From positions 62,001 through 126,000 of the forward strand of contig NZ_JBBYXL010000003.1 in the NCBI RefSeq assembly GCF_039655865.1: a DNA stretch of 64,000 nucleotides, given 5' to 3'. Both the position numbers and the translations under genes were made by a program. Shown here in pieces: positions 1 to 9,000 of the stretch (its first letter is position 1; every line of letters begins with the position of its first letter). The DNA comes from Prosthecobacter sp. SYSU 5D2 (GTDB lineage: Bacteria; Verrucomicrobiota; Verrucomicrobiia; Verrucomicrobiales; Verrucomicrobiaceae). The notes below the pieces were generated by a model. It worked only from the letters and a program-made list of their open reading frames with translations, was not told the origin of the DNA and ran no database searches.

Positions 1-360
1 GAATGGGACCGGGGCTATTTGAACGTCACTGCTGCGGTTGCACAGAAGACGATGGAGGAAAGGTTTGTGCCGCTGAACCCGAAAGCCAAGGCCCTTCTGG
101 CTCCGTGGAGAAATGCCACTGGTAAATGCTGCTTCACCCATGATCGGGAGGAAATCAGTAAGGCCGCCCGCAACGCCAAGCTCATCGAGACCTGGCCCCA
201 GGATGTCATGCGGCACAGCTACATCTCCTACCGCATCGCCAGCGGGGTTTCAAAGCACCAGGTGGCAGAGGAGGCCGGTAACTCGGAGACGGTCATCAGG
301 AGGCGCTACCGCAGGCCGCTGAGGAAAGAGGACGGGGCAGAGTGGTTCCAAGTAAAATAA
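1..360 (+). CDS. Tyrosine recombinase (phage integrase), C-terminal part
   Basis: The reading frame is open from the first base, so the gene starts left of the window and only its C-terminal ~119 codons are seen. The end carries the catalytic core of a tyrosine recombinase: an R-H box in MRHSYISYR, a helix-rich segment, and a nucleophile Tyr in RRRYRRPL followed by a short tail ending AEWFQVK. This layout matches the integrase family common in Verrucomicrobia and Planctomycetes, where the His that normally precedes the RH pair is missing, as here. It sits at the left end of the prophage and is the likely integrase for insertion and excision. Family assignment is firm; the missing N-terminal DNA-binding domain cannot be checked. 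Confidence 0.85.
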   Translation, partial: EWDRGYLNVTAAVAQKTMEERFVPLNPKAKALLAPWRNATGKCCFTHDREEISKAARNAKLIETWPQDVMRHSYISYRIASGVSKHQVAEEAGNSETVIRRRYRRPLRKEDGAEWFQVK

Positions 361-462
361 GCGGGCCGAATATTGGATCAAACGTCACTTGCCATTGACT
401 TGAACACCTGACCGCATGAATACATGCTGCATCAGCCAAAACATTTTCTCTCAAAATACCGT

Positions 463-491
463 CTGAAAGCGTCAATTCTTGCGTATATAGT
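463..491 (+). promoter_or_regulatory. Probable sigma70 promoter for the Fic gene
   Basis: CTGAAA (463-468) and TATAGT (486-491) are 17 bp apart and end 15 nt before the ATG at 507. There is no Shine-Dalgarno before that ATG, so the leader would be very short. The call rests on hexamer match and spacing only. The rest of the 361-506 gap shows nothing recognisable. Confidence 0.45.
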
Positions 492-506
492 CCATACCCA
501 GCAACC

Positions 507-1703
507 ATGACCTATTCGCAAACACACCCTTGGATCAAGTTTGACACTTCCAGCGTCAAGATGAATGATCCACGTCTCTGCCTTCAGTTGGGAGAAATTG
601 CTTCAAAATGTGAGCATCTTGCAGGCGCTCCGCTTAAGCCGACAATTGCCGACCAACTCCACAAAGTCTTTCTCGCAAAGGGTGCCCTGGCAACTACCGC
701 GATTGAAGGGAACACTTTGAGTGAGGAGCAGGCTATTCAACAGGTTGAAGGCACGCTTAATCTTCCACCTTCGCAACAATATCTACAGCAAGAAATTCAG
801 AATATCATTGATGTCTGCAATGAGGAAGTAGCAGCGCAAACGAGCCTATACGGAGAAAAAATGTCCCTCTGCACCAGCCTGATAAAGAACTATAACAGGC
901 GTGTTCTGGAGAAACTTACCTGTGAGGATGGTGTTGTTCCTGGCGAATTTCGGTCTCACTCCGTGACAGTAGGAAATGTCTACCGCGGGGCACCGGCTCA
1001 AGACTGCGAGTATTTGGTGGAACGAATGTGCGAATGGCTCAATAAGGAGTTTATTCCCACCGAAGATGATTTTCGGGTTCCTTACGCCCTAGTTAAAGCG
1101 GTGCTTGCCCATGTGTATCTTGCGTGGATTCACCCCTTCGGCGACGGGAACGGGCGAACAGCAAGACTCGTCGAGTTTCACATTTTATTCACAAGTGGGG
1201 TGCCCCTGCCAGCTGCCCACCTGCTGAGTGACCACTACAATAAAACGAGGAGCCAATATTACCGTGAGTTGGACAAGGCCAGCAAGAGCGGAGGAGACCT
1301 GATGCCATTCATCAAATACGCAACGCAGGGTTTTTTAGATGGCCTTCGGGAGCAGCTAAAGCTTGTCCGAAGCCAACACATGATTGTTGCATGGGAAAAC
1401 TACGTCCATGAAATGTTTCTCCCGAACAAGAACTCACCCACTCAAAAGAGGCGGAGAGATCTCGTTTTGGAGCTTCCCACTGAGCTAATCCACCTTTCAG
1501 AGCTTGAAAGCAAGTATCCCCGTATTGCCTTGATGTATGCAAAGGAGGGCGAACGAACACTCCAACGAGACCTCAATGCCATTCAGACCATGGGGCTTGT
1601 TGACCGATACTATGGTTCGGTTCGTGCCAAACGAGAAATCATCAATGCATTCCTACCGCGGCAGGTCCGCCCAAAGCGAAAGCCCAGAGAAAGAAAGGCA
1701 TAA
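507..1703 (+). CDS. Fic family protein (AMP-transferase type)
   Basis: A 398-residue Fic protein. The core motif HPFGDGNGRTAR at residues 209-220 is a perfect HxFx(D/E)GNGRxxR signature: the His deprotonates the target hydroxyl and the GNGR loop holds nucleotide phosphates. Near the N-terminus, TTAIEG at 63-68 fits the inhibitory motif (S/T)xxxE(G/N), so this is a self-inhibited class II Fic protein. A C-terminal winged-helix-like region follows residue ~300. Such proteins transfer AMP to Ser/Thr/Tyr of target proteins; the target here is unknown. It stands alone with its own promoter and terminator between the integrase and a lipoprotein gene, typical of cargo at a prophage end. Whether it is a phage or host gene is not decidable here. 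Confidence 0.9.
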   Translation: MTYSQTHPWIKFDTSSVKMNDPRLCLQLGEIASKCEHLAGAPLKPTIADQLHKVFLAKGALATTAIEGNTLSEEQAIQQVEGTLNLPPSQQYLQQEIQNIIDVCNEEVAAQTSLYGEKMSLCTSLIKNYNRRVLEKLTCEDGVVPGEFRSHSVTVGNVYRGAPAQDCEYLVERMCEWLNKEFIPTEDDFRVPYALVKAVLAHVYLAWIHPFGDGNGRTARLVEFHILFTSGVPLPAAHLLSDHYNKTRSQYYRELDKASKSGGDLMPFIKYATQGFLDGLREQLKLVRSQHMIVAWENYVHEMFLPNKNSPTQKRRRDLVLELPTELIHLSELESKYPRIALMYAKEGERTLQRDLNAIQTMGLVDRYYGSVRAKREIINAFLPRQVRPKRKPRERKA

Positions 1704-1717
1704 TTTCGCCCACACAC

Positions 1718-1751
1718 CCCCGGCAGCCGCAAGGCTCCGGGGTTTATTTTT
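1718..1751 (+). terminator. Intrinsic terminator after the Fic gene
   Basis: A hairpin with CCCCGG pairing CCGGGG and an inner AGCC/GGCT stem around a GCAA tetraloop, with one bulged C, is followed by TTTATTTTT. It lies about 15 nt after the Fic stop codon. Confidence 0.8.
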
Positions 1752-1790
1752 GATTGACGAGGATGGTGGGGGAAATGATAGGGGTGGCGA

Positions 1791-2411
1791 ATGCGCCTAA
1801 TTCTTATCCTTGCCGCCGCTATTCTTTGTTCTTGTGTTACCGTAAATACAAACGTCACCAGGTTTCATACATTGCCCCCGAAAGGAAATGGAGAGACATT
1901 TTATGTTGAGGCTCCTCCTCATGTGGGACCGCTGGAGTCTGCCTCACATGCGGCGCAAATTTCCGCAGGGTTTCAGCAATACGGTTGGAGGCCATCGGGC
2001 ACCGAATCAGATTACAAAGTGATGTTCGATTATTCCATTGGGGAAGGCCAGACCACATCGGGAGTGGTGCCTATCATTGGGCAAACCGGAGGCGGAACAA
2101 CATTTCACACAGGAACATTCAATTCATATGGGTCGGGGGGATCAAGTTTCGGTTCAGTTTCGGGCACTTCATATTCTGCCCCCACATACGGGACGGTTGG
2201 GGCAATCCCATACACGACAACCACCTACACCCGAAATCTGGCGATGGTTGTGATTAATAAATCGGGCCAAAACGTTCTCGAGGCCAAGGCTAAAAGCGTG
2301 GGCACAATCGGTGATATCAACGGAGTCTTGCCCATCATGATTAAATCTGTCTTTTCAGAATTTCCTGGTGTTTCTGGAAAGACTAAAATGTATTCAAAAC
2401 CCCTTCGTTAA
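1791..2411 (+). CDS. Probable lipoprotein, Gly/Ser/Thr-rich
   Basis: 206 residues. The N-terminus is a short lipoprotein signal peptide with a lipobox-like L-C-S-C at 12-15, so Cys15 would be lipidated after export. Residues ~40-85 contain a segment (sdYkVmFdYsig) like those of DUF4136-type lipoproteins. Residues ~95-150 are rich in Gly, Ser, Thr and Tyr and probably flexible. A purine-rich stretch precedes the ATG. Function unknown; its place beside the Fic gene at the prophage end suggests a cell-envelope cargo gene expressed by the lysogen. Confidence 0.65.
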   Translation: MRLILILAAAILCSCVTVNTNVTRFHTLPPKGNGETFYVEAPPHVGPLESASHAAQISAGFQQYGWRPSGTESDYKVMFDYSIGEGQTTSGVVPIIGQTGGGTTFHTGTFNSYGSGGSSFGSVSGTSYSAPTYGTVGAIPYTTTTYTRNLAMVVINKSGQNVLEAKAKSVGTIGDINGVLPIMIKSVFSEFPGVSGKTKMYSKPLR

Positions 2412-2446
2412 AGCGCCCTTTCTACATGCGATGAAGCTGCCCACCC

Positions 2447-2476
2447 CTTGACACGTCGGGTATGATGCGGGCATGA
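2447..2476 (+). repeat. 30-bp direct repeat, copy 1, at a gene start
   Basis: An exact 30-bp sequence also found at 2738-2767. It contains TTGACA, seven bases, TATGAT, six bases and then the ATG of the 2473 gene. TATGAT lies 6 nt before the ATG, which would put the transcription start at or next to the start codon. The TTGACA-to-TATGAT gap of 7 is too short for an ordinary -35/-10 pair, so TTGACA may instead be part of a regulator site. Confidence 0.85.
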
Positions 2477-2742
2477 GCAAAACACCTCAATTGCCAACGC
2501 AGCGAAATGGAAAATCCACTCTCTTTCGAGATGGAGAGCCATTTATGGTAGGAAAATTCCATTTTGAAATTGAGAAGATGTATGGCGACTTTGCAACGGG
2601 AGAGATTCCCATGCCTCCCCTGCCAGATGGCGAATTTGCTATGGAGTTTGAAGGGTTTGAGGGCCGTCATGGATTGAATCGCATCTACATATGTTCCGCA
2701 CCCCCGCATGGTCACTATCACTTTGGAGTGCAGCCCTCTTGA
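2473..2742 (+). CDS. Small protein of unknown function
   Basis: 89 residues with no recognised domain. The reading frame begins inside the first 30-bp repeat and its stop TGA is the TGA of TTGACA in the second copy. The protein has acidic and aromatic patches and no signal peptide. Base composition is more AT-rich than the flanking phage structural genes. The shared start region with the next gene argues that both are real and co-regulated. Confidence 0.55.
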   Translation: MSKTPQLPTQRNGKSTLFRDGEPFMVGKFHFEIEKMYGDFATGEIPMPPLPDGEFAMEFEGFEGRHGLNRIYICSAPPHGHYHFGVQPS

Positions 2743-2767
2743 CACGTCGGGTATGATGCGGGCATGA
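2738..2767 (+). repeat. 30-bp direct repeat, copy 2, at a gene start
   Basis: Identical to 2447-2476 over 30 bp. The ATG at its end starts the 2764 gene. The copies lie 291 bp apart with the first small gene between them, so each gene carries its own copy of the same control element. Confidence 0.85.
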
Positions 2768-3075
2768 AATTATTAGTTGTCATGGCCGGGTGTTTCCTCG
2801 GAGGTATCGTTGCATTTGCGGCGGTTGACCTCCTGGGTATCCGCATGGACCCAACATTAAATTCTCATGGGGATGTGATTGCGGGAGACCGTTATTATCT
2901 AGTTCCTTTGGCGGGGCTTGTTGGCGCAGTCATCGCCGCCGCTCTCTGGTCACAACGCCAGTCCCGCCTGGATGCCAAACTGCCCTGGAACCAGAAACGC
3001 CAAGGAGGGCCGATCCTCCCCGGCGCTTCGCCTGAGTTCATGGAGCAGGTCAATGAGCGGACCGGCAGCCAGTAG
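2764..3075 (+). CDS. Small membrane protein of unknown function
   Basis: 103 residues with two hydrophobic segments, at about 1-24 and 43-60, separated by a polar loop, then a basic C-terminal tail of ~40 residues. No known family is recognised. It ends 3 bp from the stop of the convergent giant virion gene. Expression is probably tied to the preceding gene through the repeated start element. A superinfection-exclusion or lysogen-surface role is possible for a small prophage membrane protein at this place, but nothing in the sequence proves it. Confidence 0.5.
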   Translation: MKLLVVMAGCFLGGIVAFAAVDLLGIRMDPTLNSHGDVIAGDRYYLVPLAGLVGAVIAAALWSQRQSRLDAKLPWNQKRQGGPILPGASPEFMEQVNERTGSQ

Positions 3076-3078
3076 GCC

Positions 3079-6000
3079 TCACTTCCTATCCTTTCCCTGG
3101 AGGTTGTCCGCAGTGTCGAAGAGCTGATCCAGGATATTGCCCGCAGATCCAAGCCAACTGAATGCCTGGCCCGCCGGGTGGAATGCAGAAGCGGCAGCGG
3201 CAAGGTTCAGTGCGGCCTTCGCAGCGGTAACACCCTTTTCAACAGGCTCCTGTTCGCCATCCTTGAAAGCTCCACGGCTGGCGCTGATCGTCTTCGAGAA
3301 CAGTTCACCGACCGGATTCGTTGGATCGCTGTCCCAAGATGGCTGGCCAGTAGCAGCAGACAGGACGCTATTCACTGCACCGGACAAAAGAGGCACGCCA
3401 GACAGCGGCCCCATCAGCATGGCCTTCACGTAACGCAGTGGTGACCAGCTCTCCATGTCGAAGATTTCATCATCGTCATCGTTCCGCCAGTCAGCCAGCA
3501 TGTTCGTAATCGTCTGAAGCATGAGGGGAGCGACCACATGGGAAATGACCATCACCCGGAAGTCTCCTGCATTCCCCTGCCCGGTGAGTATCCTGCCAAG
3601 CGACATGCCGTAGATGGCGGCCTTCTGCCGCGCCTCACTGGCGAACATGAACAGCCAGCGCTGGTTGGGATTTGCCGCCGCCTTTGCTTCATACAGGCTG
3701 CGGTCCATGAGTTCCACCGGCTGAGCCGTGCGGGCAACCATGGCCTCAGTCCTGCGCAACGCTTCCGCCTTTGCCTGAACATCCGGCATCCCTGCTGACT
3801 TCGCCTCTCCCAGTGCATAGTCATAATAAATGGCGGCACTTGCGGCCGTAAAGAATGCGTCGGCTTCCCCGAGGAGCTCCATTCCCTGCATGACGAACTG
3901 GCGTGGTGCGCGTGTCCACTTTCCGGGGTGCGCCCCCATCATGCCGGCCATCACCTGCCGCAGCTCTGGTGAAGCTCCGGCCTCCACGCGCCGGCGGATG
4001 GTGTCGCTGGTGAGCATGGCCCCGAACTCCAACTCGCCGGAGACGAGGCGCTTGAACCCTCGGGCATAGGCCATCGCGGGCATTTCATAAGCAGCTCCCA
4101 GCGTGGCCAGACTCTGCTTTGCCAGCGTGCCCACATTCCACGCCAGGACGGACATGGAGAACACATTTTGCAGGCGCGAGCTGAACTGCTCATCCTTGCC
4201 CAGCGCGGCGGCCCGGCGGAGACCGTCATTCTCGAAAATCTTGATCCAGGTTTCCACTGAATCCAGGGCCGTCTTGCCGCCCTTTTCCTGAATGCTGGCC
4301 CGAACCTCTGGACGCAACATGACGCCCCGCGCTTCACGCACGACTTCAGCAAATGCCTTGAAGTGCTCCATCTGCCCCGTGTGCTGCCAGTAGGTCACCA
4401 GGGCATCGGCCAGACGCGGCGCGGCGCGGTGAACCCGGCGCGTTTTAAGCGGACCCGGGGAGATGCCGCCCATCCCCATGACTCCGCCTTCTGGCGTCAT
4501 GTCCTTTCCAGGCATCAGGCTTTCCCATGTGCCGGGCGAATAGTTCTCAATGGAGGGCAAGGGCGCGCCAAACATGCGTTGGAATACCTCATTGATGGAG
4601 GCGTAACCCTGCCGGTATTGAGTGGTCAGCCAGTCCCGAATAGCCTTGGATTCGGGCGTGAGCTTGCCTTCCATCTCCGCTATGACATCGGGCGTCCACC
4701 CGTGGTAAGTGAGGGTGTCCTGATAGTCGCGCTGGCGGGCCAGCATCGTCAGATTCACCGCCTGCAGTTGTGAGAGCGGGGTTGCGGTCGAGGTGCCAGG
4801 AGACAGCCGGGTGATTTCCAGATTTTCCTGCTGTTCATTGCCGGGCTTGGTGTCGTTTTCCTCGATGAGAGTTTCCAGAACGTTCACCTCCGCCGCCTTG
4901 AATCCAAGGGACTTGGCCTGGGAGGGATCCGCCACGGCCCGCAGTGCGATTTCCATCGGCACCTGAACCTTACTTTCCTTCCGGCCTGCCATGCGGCCCA
5001 CGGACATTGCCAGCGAGGAATCAACCTGTGAATGCTCCCAAAGAGCCTCCTGCACTTCCCCCCAAGTCTTGCCCTTCCAGATGTCGGACATGGCCACCTG
5101 CCAAGCCTGACGCTTCGCCCTGATAGCATCGGTGCGCTGATAGGTTGCCGCCCTCGCCATGGTAACCAGTCGCTGGCCTACCGCAGAGTCTGCGCCAAAG
5201 AGGGCGGTGATGGTCTGTTCGTAGCTGATGAGCCCATATCCCCAGCCGGACGCCTCGCGTTTGATGGTCTTTTCATCGGCAATGCCCTTTTGCAGATCAG
5301 CAATATCACCGGCCTTTCCTGTGTCTTTGGCCAGCGTTTCTGCCAATGCCTTTTGGTCCAGCAGCCGCATTTCTTGAAGCAGTCTCCACATGTTTTTCCC
5401 GGTTTTCACGATACCGGAAAGCCATTTTGCAGCCGCCTCAAGAGATGCGGCATTGGCTTTGTCCATGCCCCCAAAGAGTTCCAGGACCTGCATGCGCTCC
5501 GAGATCTCCGCGAAGTCGGCATCCGGCTCAAGCAAGGCATCTTCCAACTTTTTCCGCTCCCCGTTCATGTCCGCCTCCGGCACCTTCGAGAAAGTTTCTG
5601 CCATGGCTGCCAGCCGGTGAGCCTCTGCCGTCATGTTGCCTTTTGGCTTCTTGCCTGCCTTGGTGTCAGGCCGTGCTTTGTCGAGGAGTTTGCCGATATG
5701 ATCCCGCAGTTCTTTCTGAAGGTGCTTCTCCAAAAGGATATCAAGCCGTTCAATGCGCCGCTGAATCTCTTCCAGCCTGCTCTTCTCGCTGCCGAGCTGG
5801 GCAAGACGCACAAAGCCGCCGACCTTGCCACGGACTTCCGCAGGCATGGCTGAAAGCATGGCATCAAGGGTCTGCATATCACGCACCAAAGAAGCGCGGG
5901 GAGACCAGTCCTTTGCCTGCATGGCGTCTTGTTCATCCCGCCATGTCTGGGTTTCCTTCCGGGCCTGCTCGGTGGCCTGGCGCTCGACATCGCGGACGGC

Positions 6001-9000
6001 AGCAGCAGCCTTTTCAAACTCCGCCCGTGCTGTCCGGTGAGATTTGATAACCTCCCCCAGGGCATTCCAAAGTGCATCCGTTGAGGGATCATTGATAAGC
6101 CCCTGCTCAAAGAGGTTCTGCGCCATCACGTCCGGCATGAGGCCAGCCCCCCGGCCATACCACGCAGGAGGAATCCACACAGCGCCGTCGTAGTCACCGC
6201 CAATATCCTTGCCCTGGCTGAGAGCCGTTGTTTTGGACATGAGCCGGCCGTTATGGTGCAGCATGGCAAACACAAGAGGCTGCTGCTCCAGAGCACCGAC
6301 GCCCACATGATAGGCGTGGATGGTCTCAGGTGTCAGCGCCGCCATGCCAGCATCCATCAGCTCAGCTTCACGGACCGCCTGCCGGAAAGCCTGCTCATGA
6401 TCCAGGATGCGGGCCGTCGTCTTGTCCACCAGCGGACGGATGCGGTCCCCCTTCCAGGTCCAGCGCTCAGTCTCCCAGCGTTCTTTGAGCGCCTGAAGAC
6501 GCTGCTTCGCATCCAGAGCCATCTTCCTCCGGGCTTCCGGGTCTTTCGCCAGACGGGCGTCAATCTGCGCCTGGACCTCGGCAATGCGAGCGCCTGGGGA
6601 AATGGAGAACCTTAGTTCTACTTCGCCAGACGCTTGCGGCGAGCTTCCTGTGCTTCGGCCCGAATCCGCCTGGCTTCCGCTCGCAGGAATTCGACTTCTG
6701 AGCCATTCGATTCCACGACCTCTGTCGAGGTTGGCGAGCCGGTAGGCTTCGGAGCCGGTGAAGGCTTGGATGGAGTAACCGAATTCACGAAGAAAGGATG
6801 CTTCATCCAGCCCCACCTTGTCAAGAAGCTTCGCTACATCCTCGGGCCGGGTTTTCAGGTAGTTTTGACTTTGGCTGTGCGCAAGTGCTGTTGCCGCAAT
6901 GACCTCTCCGCCGCCAGCTTGGATGTGATCAATCAGAGAAGCCAACGTATCGCCGCTGGTGTGGTTGTCATCCACCACCACATAAAATGCTCCACGATCC
7001 ACAGGCCCGGAAAAACTTTGTTCATTCGCAAAACGATCTTGAACGGCTGCCCCTGTATTGGCAGCGCCGGATGCTTTTACAATGTCTTCAGAAACCTCAC
7101 CCCCGAGTCGGTAAGACAGCTCCTCAGCATACACCATTGGCAAAGCGTTAGCCCGCCTGCCGGTGTCGCGGTGCATAACAGGCACCCAGGTGACAGCCCG
7201 CCCCGCGATCAGCGAGCGCAGTTCTTCAACCTTGGCAGGCTTTAGCGTGTCATTCACAACAGCATCGGCTGCCGCCCCATCGCCGCCCTTTTTTGCGTCC
7301 TGATAACGGGGATGTTTTGTCAGTGCTCCGACGCTGGTGGAGGTGATCGTCTTGGCCAGGCTTTCTGGATAGTCACCAGGAAGGAACTTGCGGGATGAAA
7401 GACTGAACGACGTCTGCCCCTGCTGAAACTCGGCAGGAGGAACGCGTGCAGCTCGTGTGAGACGGCTCTCTGAATCGAAGTAAGCTCCATGGCCCTGCTC
7501 GAAATCAAACCAGAACCCACGCCCTCGCGGCTGTTTGGCCGTAATAACCCCCAACCCGGCGAGTGCATCCCCCACCTTCACGGACGCGGCCTTTACTCCT
7601 GGCCGGCGTTTCCTCCCGTATGTTATTCCGCCTTCTTCGGCTGTCTTGGGCTGGAGGAGATAATCTCGCGGGACGCTTGCTTGACGCGGTAGTTCATCCG
7701 GAGCGGTTTCAGCCGGTTCTTGATAACGGAGGCCTTCAAGGGCTTCCCTTTCACGATGTATGGAGCCTGATCTTCCATCGCCTTCATGATACCTAGCCGC
7801 CCGCCGGGGGTCAACAGGCTTCGGAAGCTCTGAAAAGTAGGAGAACTTCTTGGCGAATCCGTCTTTGAAAACCACCCATAGTCCACCTGGGACATGGTCC
7901 ACTGAGTGAATTTCGGCAACCGGATGGCTGGTTGCATTTGGTATCATAACCACATCGCCGGGCTTTATTTGCAAACTGAACGCCATACCCGCATCCAAGT
8001 CGGCTTCTGTCGGTTGCCATGCCGTCGCAGTGTCCTGACCAGCAATCGCCTCCAGCTCTGCGGCAAGTTCCCTGTCATATCGAACTTGCTCATCAATGCC
8101 GAGCATCTTGTCCACGAAGGTTTCCCAATCTTCGCCCAGATTTCCAGCATCCTTGGCTTTCTTCAAAGTCCGGACTGTGCCCATGACTCCGGCCAGCCAG
8201 GCACGCACAGAGCGGAAGAACGCCCTGATTTTGGCGAACGCCTTCGCGTCCCCTGAATTTGTGGCCCCGACAATGGCCGCATCCAGGGCACGGGTAATGC
8301 TTCCGGCCCGCATGCCGGTGCGACGGCCAGACCGGTCACGTTCCAGCACGTCGCGCACGGCCAGCTCCACCATCGTTTCCCGCATCTCGGTTTCTGTGGC
8401 CAGTCCTTCGGCGATTTTTGCAACGCGCTCATACAGCGCCTTTTCCTCGGCGCTCCGTGCCTTTCGAGGGTTCAGCACCGGCACAACTACCCGTGCGGCC
8501 CGCTGGGTCATCTCCAGGCTGAATACGCCCGTCTGCATACCGGTGCGCCATGTGGATTCCAGGCCTTCATGCAGGAAGGTCATCACCTGCGGAACGCTGG
8601 ACTGGTTCATATCCATCCGCTGGACGATGCCCTTCACGGTATCGCCTACCCGTTCGACGAATACGGAGTTGCTGCCGTTGACCAAAACAGACACGTCTTC
8701 ATTGCCACCGGCCTGCGCTTCCATCGCCGCTTCCTGGCGCAAAGTCTCCAGCGTGCGCCCGTCTGTGATTTCCCGTGTGATACGGCCGTCACGCTGCCAG
8801 ATGATGCTTTGCCCGTCACTGGTCACGGTTTCACCGGTGAGAGTCGTGGAACTGTCCACTCCTGCCCCCCTGGATTCGTGCCAGTCATCCATTGCCTGAA
8901 CCAGAGCCTCCGCTTCTTCCTGGGTGGCCACCTGCTTCAGATCCTCGCGGATACGCCGGGCAGCTTCCGGGCTGTCCACCTTGACCACAGTGCCGTCTCC

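Noticed and set aside
2448..2466. TTGACA ... TATGAT as a standard sigma70 promoter in the 30-bp repeats
   Set aside because: The spacing is only 7 bp against 16-18 needed; TATGAT may be a -10, but TTGACA cannot be its -35.
1..3078. attL copy of the tmRNA 3' end within the window
   Set aside because: I found no copy of the T-arm/acceptor sequence here; it is probably left of base 1.
8561..8580. HEGLE in the giant protein as a zinc metallopeptidase
   Set aside because: No second metal-binding His or a supporting downstream Glu/Asp motif could be identified, so it is mentioned only as a resemblance.
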